Below, piece by piece: positions 1 to 6,835 of a stretch of DNA of 6,958 bases. The notes under the pieces were generated by a model, which worked only from the letters and a program-made list of their open reading frames with translations, was not told the DNA's origin and made no database searches. Numbering within the stretch: the first letter of the stretch is position 1; each line of letters begins with the position of its first letter. The stretch covers positions 1-6,958 of the forward strand of contig JAACDL010000221.1 in assembly GCA_009936765.1 (NCBI GenBank), written 5' to 3'. The position numbers and the translations under genes were made by a program. This stretch comes from Methanobacteriota archaeon. GTDB taxonomy: Archaea > Thermoplasmatota > Poseidoniia > Poseidoniales > Poseidoniaceae.

Positions 1-2211
1 AAAGGATGCATTGTTTACAAATTCTGAGTCCGGCCCTGATGTGTCAACAACTGCTAAATCACCCCAATAATAGACCTTATCAAATAATCCTACTGGAAAC
101 CATGGTTGACCATCGTAAACCTGTTCTGTCATCGGCATCGGCAAATCATAAATCGTTTCATTTCCAGAATCAATATCGACGATGAATAGTGCTAAATTAA
201 CCTTCATTGCAGTTTCTGTAGATACCATTTCAGAGCTTCTAGATACTGTTGTTTGGCCTCCAGTATGGTCTATCGATAAATCGTATTCAATTACTTGTGT
301 AATACGACTTTCGATGTTCAATCCTACCCCGATTTGGGTTCCAATAATTCCAAAATTTAGCCATTGTGGAGCGACTGAAGTATTCTCGAACAGTACGTTT
401 TCAATCTTTACTGAAGTGAAGGTTTGGTTAGAAAAATTGACTACTGTATTTTCAGCATAATCCTCGTAAGGGAAATCTTCGACATTGATTGTAATTTGAT
501 CATTATCACTAAGCCCCAATGTATCAGTAACAGTGAGTTCTACAGAATGAGTTCCTTCTGTAAAGGTAATTTCGAATAATTCAGCCGACGTGACCATCAC
601 ACCATCTATTTCCCAATTATACGTTAAATTGTCATTGTCGAAGTCTGAAGAGCATGATGCATCCATTCTTACAGGGATGTTTCCGGTTATTGATCCAGCT
701 AGTGAACCATCCAGGTCTAAACATGCATCTGGTCTTGTATTTGTTATTTCGAATGTTGAGTTAGTTATGATGTCACTGGTTCCAGAATCTTGAACAATCA
801 ATCGGTATAAGGTGGATGAACCTACCGTATCGACAGATGTTGAATCAGAACTCCATCCTTCAGCAGGTGGGTTAACTTGGCCATCAGTAGTAGTCCCATA
901 ATCTACAAGAATCCATTGTGATGATTCGAATTTATGAATTTCATAGTATTCAGGAGTTTGAACTGAATTTATTACACTGATAGAGAGAAAAACACTGGCA
1001 ATGTCGACTTCTGAATTGGAAGGAGGGTTTTGTAAATAATCTGTATAGTCAGCCACTAGTATCAATGTTGGAGACCAAGAAATCACTTGATTCACATCAT
1101 GTGTTTGCATGGGCTTGGCATCCATTAAGCCTACTTTATCAGGTGATAGAACAAAGGAGATGGAGCATACCAAACAATCTTGTTCTGCTAGAAGTTCGGA
1201 CGGGGATGTTGTTTCATTGTTTACGATTTCATTACGGTAGTTTTCAAATTCAGTGTTGTTGTATAGGAGGATGTCAAGATCGTTAGGAGCATCGGTTCGA
1301 ATCGCTTGCACACGCACTTCATCTCCGATTTTCAGTTCTGGGAATGCGACCCAATGGTAATCATCTTCGACAACATCTACCCAAGTGCCTGAACTAACTG
1401 ACAAATTATACATTACATCATCAGGTTGGTCAGTATATACTCGAACATAGATATCCATTGCCTCAGTGGTATTGAACCATGCACGTACACTGTAGTCTTG
1501 CAATCCACCAGCACTTCCTCCATGGTACTCATAATCAAAAGAGGTTAATACGCCTGAATCTAAAGTAAATAATTCGAAATCTAGGTAAGTAAACCAAGTT
1601 AACTCCTCAGCAACAATTCCAATACTTTGATCGGATTCAGTTGTGAAATGATACCAATCCTCGGAGTCAACAATATCTCCTGGGCAGTCAGAAATGCAAA
1701 CTACATCTTCATCTAGGAATGAGCCTACTTCAATCTCTGTGGCACTATTCCAATAATTGTCGTACTGGACTGTTAGGTATATCGAATAATTAGTCCCATC
1801 ATCATACCAACCGTCATTTGTTGTTATACTAACAAAATACAGTTCACTCGTAGATTTGTTGTTGGACAAAATATAACTTTCATTGTTTTCAGATTCTACT
1901 TCAAAATAATCTATCATAACCATGTTAGCCTCATACAGTTCTACAAGAATTGTCACATCAGAGTATTCCCCTGAATTGTCAACAGATAACTGTCCAACTT
2001 CATTAGGACCTAGAGTTGTCTTATACCAATCATATTCATCGATGGCCTCAGTGCCACAATCAGGAGAGCATATCCAACTGCCATAGGTTTGTAGATCACT
2101 GATTTCAGTAGCATTCTGCGCTTGATCATCAGCTTCGACAGTTGGTATACTGAGTATCAAGATGTTGGAAATTAACATGAAACTTACGAAGAATACAGTC
2201 GATGGTCGCAT
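1..2211 (-). CDS. Large exported surface protein with PPC-like and PKD modules (3' end beyond window)
   Basis: Reading the minus strand from the ATG at 2211-2209 gives 737 uninterrupted codons to the window edge, so the C-terminus is missing. Residues 1-27 are a signal peptide: a basic start (MRPS), a hydrophobic run about residues 6-21, and a probable cleavage after TVEA before an acidic mature start. Residues about 30-150 and 152-272 are two similar beta-rich modules resembling bacterial pre-peptidase C-terminal (PPC) domains. Each has a CxxDC pair followed ten residues later by DWY (C48/C52/W62 and C172/C176/W186). Residues about 490-578 match a PKD/Ig-like fold, with a TYNWEIDG core and a SVELTVTDTLG strand near the end. 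Residues about 273-489 and 580-737 are beta-rich and unassigned. NxS/T sequons are frequent. The role is inferred to be adhesion, envelope structure or presentation of a domain beyond the edge (PPC and PKD modules often accompany secreted hydrolases). The gene is divergent from the lipoprotein gene at 2394. The reading frame is certain; the function is not. Confidence 0.88.
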   Translation of the reverse strand, partial: MRPSTVFFVSFMLISNILILSIPTVEADDQAQNATEISDLQTYGSWICSPDCGTEAIDEYDWYKTTLGPNEVGQLSVDNSGEYSDVTILVELYEANMVMIDYFEVESENNESYILSNNKSTSELYFVSITTNDGWYDDGTNYSIYLTVQYDNYWNSATEIEVGSFLDEDVVCISDCPGDIVDSEDWYHFTTESDQSIGIVAEELTWFTYLDFELFTLDSGVLTSFDYEYHGGSAGGLQDYSVRAWFNTTEAMDIYVRVYTDQPDDVMYNLSVSSGTWVDVVEDDYHWVAFPELKIGDEVRVQAIRTDAPNDLDILLYNNTEFENYRNEIVNNETTSPSELLAEQDCLVCSISFVLSPDKVGLMDAKPMQTHDVNQVISWSPTLILVADYTDYLQNPPSNSEVDIASVFLSISVINSVQTPEYYEIHKFESSQWILVDYGTTTDGQVNPPAEGWSSDSTSVDTVGSSTLYRLIVQDSGTSDIITNSTFEITNTRPDACLDLDGSLAGSITGNIPVRMDASCSSDFDNDNLTYNWEIDGVMVTSAELFEITFTEGTHSVELTVTDTLGLSDNDQITINVEDFPYEDYAENTVVNFSNQTFTSVKIENVLFENTSVAPQWLNFGIIGTQIGVGLNIESRITQVIEYDLSIDHTGGQTTVSRSSEMVSTETAMKVNLALFIVDIDSGNETIYDLPMPMTEQVYDGQPWFPVGLFDKVYYWGDLAVVDTSGPDSEFVNNASF

Positions 2212-2238
2212 GTTATGCGGTCATGATGACGCCATTTC

Positions 2239-2246
2239 AATATAAC
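2239..2246 (-). promoter_or_regulatory. Probable TATA box of the minus-strand surface-protein gene
   Basis: The minus strand reads GTTATATT here, centred about 32 bases before the ATG at 2211. In archaea the transcription start lies about 25 bases from the TATA centre, which would give a leader of only about 5-7 bases. No Shine-Dalgarno-like sequence lies next to the ATG, consistent with a near-leaderless message. Confidence 0.5.
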
Positions 2247-2293
2247 CCCTACTGAAAACATCCGAAAGAAATGCAAAGGGACACCACTGCTCG

Positions 2294-2328
2294 GACGGGT
2301 ATACAGAGGGTACCGTCTGCTTACCCGT
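2294..2328. repeat. Inverted-repeat cluster between divergent promoters, possible operator
   Basis: ACGGGTA at 2295-2301 has its exact reverse complement TACCCGT at 2322-2328. A second, competing stem pairs GACGG (2294-2298) with CCGTC (2313-2317). GGGTA also recurs directly at 2297 and 2308, 11 bases apart, about one helical turn. The cluster sits between the two divergent TATA-like boxes, where a regulator could control both genes. Short repeats of this size can arise by chance, so the operator reading is tentative. Confidence 0.3.
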
Positions 2329-2363
2329 TCACCGATTCCGTTTCATGAGGGGTCAAAGGATAG

Positions 2364-2373
2364 TATTTTTTAT
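2364..2373 (+). promoter_or_regulatory. Probable TATA box of the lipoprotein gene
   Basis: TATTTTTTAT is centred about 25 bases before the ATG at 2394, the spacing expected for a leaderless archaeal transcript starting at or beside the start codon. The G-rich stretch at 2377-2389 is not a clear ribosome-binding site. Confidence 0.45.
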
Positions 2374-2393
2374 TTCGGAAGGTAGGGGGCTCT

Positions 2394-2885
2394 ATGAGCC
2401 AGCCACGTATTGTTGTGTTTCTCCTTATCCTGATGATACCTCTCTCAGGGTGTACTTCTTCCTTAAGCTCGGGAATGTGCGGAGAGGGCTATGAAGAAAT
2501 GTATGGTGGATACGACTATGATTTTTCGAACATAGAAATCGCTAATGACAACTCATTGAATGTAACGGTTTACCTACTAAATGGCGGCGGTGGTTGGATA
2601 GAAGATAGTGATGAGTTTCAAGAAATGCAAACCATATGGGTTTCATTAAAGGTCAAACTGAGTGATGGAACTGAAATAAAAATCGAACGCCAAACACAAG
2701 AGTGGGAGGTAAATGGCGATTCTTCTGATACTTCATATTGGTCGACGAATCTCTATTTCTCAAGTCCAGCTGGTTTCTGTGATTCTGGTTGTGAAGAAGT
2801 GAAGTTTTCTGCCGGATATCAAGATGGCGTCATCTACTATGATGGCACCTGCGATTCTTCACCTTGGATTGACGTCCCTCAATGA
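2394..2885 (+). CDS. Small exported lipoprotein of unknown function
   Basis: This is a 163-residue protein. Its N-terminus is a lipoprotein signal peptide: a short start with one arginine, hydrophobic residues 6-17, then the lipobox LSGC with the lipid-acceptor cysteine at position 20. It is therefore expected to be anchored to the outer face of the cytoplasmic membrane. The mature part is acidic and rich in Gly, Asp, Ser and aromatic residues, with a predicted mainly beta character (for example NVTVYLL at 56-62 and IWVSLKVKL at 81-89). Besides C20 it has four cysteines, C29, C129, C133 and C153, which could form two disulfides outside the cell. I recognise no family and no catalytic motif. 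The start is fixed: an in-frame stop lies at 2361-2363 and no other ATG follows it. The gene is divergent from the large surface-protein gene and 182 bases upstream of another surface-protein gene on the same strand. It could be a solute-binding, adhesion or assembly lipoprotein; none of these is demonstrated. Confidence 0.87.
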   Translation: MSQPRIVVFLLILMIPLSGCTSSLSSGMCGEGYEEMYGGYDYDFSNIEIANDNSLNVTVYLLNGGGGWIEDSDEFQEMQTIWVSLKVKLSDGTEIKIERQTQEWEVNGDSSDTSYWSTNLYFSSPAGFCDSGCEEVKFSAGYQDGVIYYDGTCDSSPWIDVPQ

Positions 2886-2890
2886 TGGAC

Positions 2891-2913
2891 TTGATTGAAT
2901 AAATCAAAGATTT
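2891..2913 (+). terminator. Weak AT-rich hairpin after the lipoprotein gene
   Basis: TTGATT (2891-2896) pairs with AATCAA (2902-2907) across a five-base loop. An overlapping alternative pairs AAATC (2901-2905) with GATTT (2909-2913). It begins six bases after the stop codon, but the stems are short and AT-rich and no T-run follows, so a termination role is weakly supported. Confidence 0.2.
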
Positions 2914-3012
2914 ACCAAAGGAGTAAAATCGCTTCGAAAGTCAGTGGGGAACAAGAGAATCAACCCTGTGTGATATGGCGTAGGTTTTATTGAACAAAAA
3001 GGCTGTAGTGTG
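2914..3012. other. Intergenic stretch without a recognisable feature
   Basis: Between the weak hairpin after the lipoprotein gene and the TATA-like elements of the next gene I see no open reading frame with coding character, no RNA gene and no strong repeat. Confidence 0.5.
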
Positions 3013-3024
3013 AATTTTTAGTTA
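3013..3024 (+). promoter_or_regulatory. Upstream copy of a TATA-like element
   Basis: AATTTTTAGTTA here is nearly the same as AATTTTTAAGTTA at 3035-3047, 22 bases downstream, the later copy having one extra A. The upstream copy would direct a start near 3042, giving a leader of about 25 bases. It may be an alternative promoter or a relic of a small duplication. Confidence 0.25.
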
Positions 3025-3034
3025 CCACCGGAGC

Positions 3035-3047
3035 AATTTTTAAGTTA
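3035..3047 (+). promoter_or_regulatory. Probable TATA box of the propeller/TSP3 surface-protein gene
   Basis: The TTTTTAAG core is centred about 27 bases before the ATG at 3068. That spacing predicts a leaderless or almost leaderless transcript. An in-frame TAA at 3041-3043 and the lack of any later ATG, with no Shine-Dalgarno sequence, support 3068 as the start. Confidence 0.5.
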
Positions 3048-3067
3048 AATCCACTCATACACGAATC

Positions 3068-6000
3068 ATGGGTGGAGATGATGTTGACACCCAAAAAAGT
3101 ATTCGTCTTCCCTCGAAAATATTGTTGAGAAGGAAAGATTTCATCTTAGCGTCGTTTATTTCAGCGCTCATGCTTCTTTGTATTGTGCCTCTTCAGCCCG
3201 CTTTTAATACAGAAGTTTCGACTTTCCAAATCAATGAAGTGTCGGGTCGCGACACGGTATATGAGGGGGATTGGGCTGCATATCGGCAGATGCCATTCCC
3301 TAATCACAATTCGTATGGGTGCAATCCGACTTTTGCCCTCGATAAACAAACGGACTCTTTGGCAATTTCCGATTGCTCTGATAAAATCAATATCTATCAT
3401 AATTCTGATTGGAATGTGCTCATTGATACAATCGAATCGAACAACATCAATTCGGATACTCGGTTTGAATTTTCTTCCAATGGAGAATACTTTGTTACTA
3501 TGTCTGGGACACAATTTCAAATTTACCAAACTTCTGACTGGGAATGGGTTTATTCAGGTGATGTTACCCCTGACGATGGAAGTATTGTCTCAATATACGA
3601 CATAACTTGGTCAGGAGACGGGCAGCGCGTTGTCATTTCAACGGGCAATAACGGAGGAAAAATGTATGAAGGCCCAGATTGGTCTGAAGTAACCGGGACA
3701 AACTCAAACGGATATTTTGTAGCGCATCATCCGAGTGAGGATATTCTTTGGTATGTATCTACAGATGGTTCAGGGAGTGAATATGAATATGAAAACATCC
3801 CCTTCGTTGGGTATCAGTGGGTTTTGAAACGTAGCTTCACCTTTTCTAACTCTATAGGGCCACTTACCAGTAGCCCTGATGGAACAATCCTTTTGATGGC
3901 TACGAACTATGATGGAATCTCTGCCTATTCAAGTTCTGATTTTTCGCAATTATTTTCTTCATATAATGACGAAGCTCCCGCTACCTTTTCATCGAATGGC
4001 GATTACATTCTTTCTTATGGAGATGGCAATTACAATATTCATTCTACAGACTCTTGGCAAAAAACAACTGTTGTTGAGTCCAGCGATGGATGTTGGTATG
4101 ACGAGGCATATAACTTAGCATTTACATCCAATGATAGTGAGATTTTGGTTGCATCTTATCAGTGCTCTGAAAATATTCTAACTGGGTGGTTGCCAGATGA
4201 GGATTCAGACGGCGTAGTCGATGAACAAGACCTCTGCCCTACCACACCAGAAGAAGAAGAATCAGATGTGAAGGGTTGTGCACCGAGCCAAAAGGACACA
4301 GACTTCGATGGAGTAAATGATAGAGACGATGTATGTCCAAGAACGGCAACATCTGATAGTGCGAATGACGTTGGTTGTTCCGAATCCCAATTGCTCGATA
4401 CTGATGGCGATGGAGAGTCGGATTCTGACGACTTATGCCCAAACACGCCTGCAACTGAATTTAGCAATATTTACGGTTGCAGCAGCAGTCAACGCGATGT
4501 TGATGGGGATGGGCAGGTCGATTCCCTTGACAATTGCCCATTGTATGATGTGGAGACTTGCCCAAATGTTTTGTCTTGGGTCATAAGCACAGAACCGGTC
4601 GTTGGCACTGAAACCCTGATAATACCTCAATGGTCTCCAAAGGGAGATTTAGTTTCTGCCTACGATATTGAATCTGAAAACATCTTCATTTTAGGAGAGA
4701 CTCTTTTATTTATTAAAGAGATATCACTTCAAAACGAGAGTCAACAGATAACTTCATCTTCATGGGATCCTGAGGGTGAGTGGATTTTGATATTCTGGGA
4801 GAGTTCAAATTGGAGGGATTCAAAATGCGGCTACTACATCTGGAATGTTGAATCTGAGAGCCTTTCACAGAGTTATGAAATAGGTGACGATTGCGCTTAT
4901 ATCTCAAGCTCTGCCATAAGCCCAAATGGGACACAACTTGCAATCTCCTATTTCTCTTACGAGTCTTATTCTGGGAAGATGAAAATGTTCGAAATTCCCG
5001 GTCATCTCCTCAAATTTGAGGACGAAGACCATCATGCCCGAAAACTCATTTTTTCTCATGATGGAACAACGCTCATTGGTTCAACCAGTAGTGAAGTTTT
5101 TCTTTGGGATGTCTATGATGGCTATCTGTTACAAAGTAGATCAATTGGCTCTTTTGATTCAATGATCCTCTCTCCCGATGGCGACTTCATCTTCACATGG
5201 AATGATGAAATAATCAAAGTCTATTCGATGAAAACATTGGAATTGAAATCAACAACATCTGTCGAAGGAAAAACGAATGACGCTTATATTTCTATTTCAC
5301 TCTCGTTCTCAAGAAGTAGCGAACTGCTCTATGTATCCTTAACTGAGCGACCATCTGGAAGTTGTTGGAGATGCAATTACAATTCCTCAATACAGACATA
5401 TCAAGTCTTGATGGGCCAGAATTTAGAATTCATAACAAGCACAGATCTATTAGTGAATTCGACATATTCGAGTCTCTCTGCAACTGCTCCAGATGAAAAA
5501 TCAATTTTAGTTTCAATGAACCGGTATGGGACGGTACAACAGATCTCTGGATTGTATTTGTGGATGAGTGATTCTGATAGCGATAATATATCTGATTTAT
5601 CGGATGTGTGCCAACATACAGAGTTGGACGAAACTCCTGATGAAACGGGCTGCAGTTGGGGTCAAAAAGACGACGATGAGGACAACATATTGAATAATCT
5701 TGATTTGTGTATTGATACAGTGAATGGCAAAATTGTTGATGAATTAGGGTGCTCTGAGTCACAGGTGGATGAAGATTTCGATGGTATCTGTGACAAATAC
5801 GCACCAAGTGTTGGCCCCTCAGATTGTTTTGGAGTTGATATTTGCCCGGACACATTACCTGGAAAAAATGTAAATTCAATGGGTTGTAGTTGGGAACAAG
5901 GAGACGATGATTTTGATTCAGTACCTAACGGCGTCGATACTTGCCCAGAGACGGTTTATGGAGATAATCCAAATGAAGTGGGCTGTGGTGACAAACAAAG

Positions 6001-6706
6001 GGACAATGATGAAGATTCTTTGAATGATTACTGGGACCTTTGCCCCTCGACTGAAATCAATGCAAGCGTTGATGCTTCTGGATGTTCTGACTTTCAAGTT
6101 GACACGGACTCTGATACGGTATGCAACATGGGGTCCTCTTCTTTTGGTCCATCAAATTGCACAGGAGTTGATCGATGTCCCAATACGAAGTCAAATCAAT
6201 CGGTCGACATAAATGGTTGCTCATGGGATCAAAGTGATGATGACGGGGACGGAGTACTCAACCTACACGATTCGTGCCCCAATACATTGAACTCTGATAT
6301 CTCACCAGATGGTTGTTCAAGTTGGCAGAGAGATGCAGATAATGATGGAGTTACAGATGCTCTTGACCAGTGTGCGAAAACTCCACCTGATGAATTTTCA
6401 AACCAAATCGGGTGTTCAGAAAGTCAAGAAACAACCAACGCGAATGCCCAAGGAAATGATAAATTTTCAACTATGCAATGGATTTTAATCGGGACCGCCT
6501 TCATGGTAGTAGTGGCATTAGCGGGAGTTCTGCTAAAACGAGAAAAGCCGCAGAAGAACATTACACTATCCGAGAGCATTGTGCCACCATATGAGGTGCG
6601 TGGAATGATGAAGGCAGATGGAAAGGAATGGATTGAGTACCCAAATGGAAGTGGCAAGTTATTCTATCGAGACCCTGCCACAGGGCAATGGGTCAATTCG
6701 GAATAA
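3068..6706 (+). CDS. Membrane-anchored surface protein with two beta-propellers, two TSP3 arrays and a WW-like cytoplasmic tail
   Basis: The protein has 1212 residues. Residues 25-45 are a hydrophobic segment after a basic patch (signal peptide or anchor). Residues about 80-375 carry seven evenly spaced blade motifs of the SxxGxYxxx type, near residues 88, 133, 179, 216, 266, 305 and 350, several followed by a Y..SDW strand, as in a seven-bladed propeller. Residues 377-500 hold four thrombospondin type 3 repeats (DxDxDGxxDxxDxCPxT then GC..SQ). Residues about 501-834 hold seven more blade motifs (PQWSPKGD, SWDPEGEW, AISPNGTQ, FSHDGTT, LSPDGDF, SFSRSSE, TAPDEKS). Residues 835-1120 hold eight more TSP3 repeats. 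Residues 1136-1156 are a transmembrane helix followed by KREK, so the large part is outside and residues 1157-1212 are inside. The tail has two tryptophans 20 apart (W1188, W1208) around GSGKLFYRD and TG, like a WW module. TSP3 repeats bind calcium in known families. A surface adhesin or ligand sensor is inferred; there is no catalytic signature. Confidence 0.9.
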   Translation: MGGDDVDTQKSIRLPSKILLRRKDFILASFISALMLLCIVPLQPAFNTEVSTFQINEVSGRDTVYEGDWAAYRQMPFPNHNSYGCNPTFALDKQTDSLAISDCSDKINIYHNSDWNVLIDTIESNNINSDTRFEFSSNGEYFVTMSGTQFQIYQTSDWEWVYSGDVTPDDGSIVSIYDITWSGDGQRVVISTGNNGGKMYEGPDWSEVTGTNSNGYFVAHHPSEDILWYVSTDGSGSEYEYENIPFVGYQWVLKRSFTFSNSIGPLTSSPDGTILLMATNYDGISAYSSSDFSQLFSSYNDEAPATFSSNGDYILSYGDGNYNIHSTDSWQKTTVVESSDGCWYDEAYNLAFTSNDSEILVASYQCSENILTGWLPDEDSDGVVDEQDLCPTTPEEEESDVKGCAPSQKDTDFDGVNDRDDVCPRTATSDSANDVGCSESQLLDTDGDGESDSDDLCPNTPATEFSNIYGCSSSQRDVDGDGQVDSLDNCPLYDVETCPNVLSWVISTEPVVGTETLIIPQWSPKGDLVSAYDIESENIFILGETLLFIKEISLQNESQQITSSSWDPEGEWILIFWESSNWRDSKCGYYIWNVESESLSQSYEIGDDCAYISSSAISPNGTQLAISYFSYESYSGKMKMFEIPGHLLKFEDEDHHARKLIFSHDGTTLIGSTSSEVFLWDVYDGYLLQSRSIGSFDSMILSPDGDFIFTWNDEIIKVYSMKTLELKSTTSVEGKTNDAYISISLSFSRSSELLYVSLTERPSGSCWRCNYNSSIQTYQVLMGQNLEFITSTDLLVNSTYSSLSATAPDEKSILVSMNRYGTVQQISGLYLWMSDSDSDNISDLSDVCQHTELDETPDETGCSWGQKDDDEDNILNNLDLCIDTVNGKIVDELGCSESQVDEDFDGICDKYAPSVGPSDCFGVDICPDTLPGKNVNSMGCSWEQGDDDFDSVPNGVDTCPETVYGDNPNEVGCGDKQRDNDEDSLNDYWDLCPSTEINASVDASGCSDFQVDTDSDTVCNMGSSSFGPSNCTGVDRCPNTKSNQSVDINGCSWDQSDDDGDGVLNLHDSCPNTLNSDISPDGCSSWQRDADNDGVTDALDQCAKTPPDEFSNQIGCSESQETTNANAQGNDKFSTMQWILIGTAFMVVVALAGVLLKREKPQKNITLSESIVPPYEVRGMMKADGKEWIEYPNGSGKLFYRDPATGQWVNSE
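4196..4567 (+). repeat. First TSP3 calcium-binding repeat array (four repeats)
   Basis: This stretch encodes residues 377-500 of the large surface protein. Four repeats start at DEDSDG, DTDFDG, DTDGDG and DVDGDG; each has a CP motif and the first three end with GC followed by Ser/Ala-rich SQ or SSQ residues. The fourth is shortened and ends in ETCPN. The array links the two propellers and, by analogy with thrombospondin, should form a rigid calcium-loaded stalk with disulfides. Confidence 0.85.
5570..6427 (+). repeat. Second TSP3 calcium-binding repeat array (eight repeats)
   Basis: This stretch encodes residues 835-1121. Eight repeats begin at DSDSDN, DDDEDN, DEDFDG, DDDFDS, DNDEDS, DTDSDT, DDDGDG and DADNDG. 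The third and sixth carry matching insertions with two additional cysteines (C908/C920 and C1019/C1031), offset by exactly 111 residues. Several repeats have N, S or T where the calcium loop normally has G, so affinity may vary along the stalk. The array leads into the transmembrane helix. Confidence 0.85.
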
Positions 6707-6712
6707 AGTAAG

Positions 6713-6736
6713 AGGCCATCTGCGAAGATGGTACCT
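6713..6736 (+). terminator. GNRA-capped hairpin just after the surface-protein stop codon
   Basis: CCATCT (6716-6721) pairs perfectly with AGATGG (6726-6731) around a GCGA tetraloop of the stable GNRA class. The stem can be extended by AGG (6713-6715) with CCT (6734-6736) past a two-base bulge. It starts six bases after the TAA. Archaeal termination usually depends on U-runs, and none is strong here, so it may instead protect the 3' end or block read-through toward the convergent tRNA gene. Confidence 0.4.
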
Positions 6737-6751
6737 GCGATTCTCACCTTT

Positions 6752-6766
6752 GTTCACTGCGTGAAC
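6752..6766. repeat. Palindrome in repeat unit 1
   Basis: GTTCAC-TGC-GTGAAC is a perfect inverted repeat that would fold on transcripts from either strand. Its place between two convergent genes suits a bidirectional 3'-end structure, for the surface-protein message and for the tRNA trailer. Confidence 0.5.
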
Positions 6767-6820
6767 ATGGTTCTCATCTGCATGACTGAATGAGATGCGG
6801 GAGGCAGGATTCTCACCTTT

Positions 6821-6835
6821 GTTCACTGCGTGAAC
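6821..6835. repeat. Palindrome in repeat unit 2
   Basis: This is the second, identical copy of the GTTCAC-TGC-GTGAAC hairpin, 69 bases on. It lies about 30 bases beyond the tRNA 3' end on the minus strand, within its trailer region. Confidence 0.5.

Noticed and set aside
182..1286. Three short plus-strand frames at 182-460, 590-793 and 1065-1286.
   Set aside because: They lie opposite a continuous minus-strand coding frame with clear domain content and have no domain character or start signals of their own.
3128..3145. A possible twin-arginine export motif (RRKDF) before the N-terminal hydrophobic segment.
   Set aside because: The spacing differs from the RRxF consensus, and the protein ends in a membrane anchor with disulfide-rich domains, which fits general secretion better.
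4159..4467. Serine-rich minus-strand open frames opposite the first TSP3 array.
   Set aside because: They are antisense shadows; their serine content is what the Asp, Gly and Cys codons of the repeats give on the other strand.
4196..4567. EF-hand domains in the Asp-rich repeats.
   Set aside because: The loops lack flanking helices and carry the CP and GC spacing of TSP3 repeats, so TSP3 is the better assignment.
5430..5879. A 149-codon minus-strand frame.
   Set aside because: It is antisense to the second propeller and TSP3 array, has low-complexity composition and no recognisable signal or domain.
6796..6812. The detached tRNA 3' fragment as a second tRNA gene.
   Set aside because: Only about 17 bases match; the T loop diverges and no anticodon or D arm follows.
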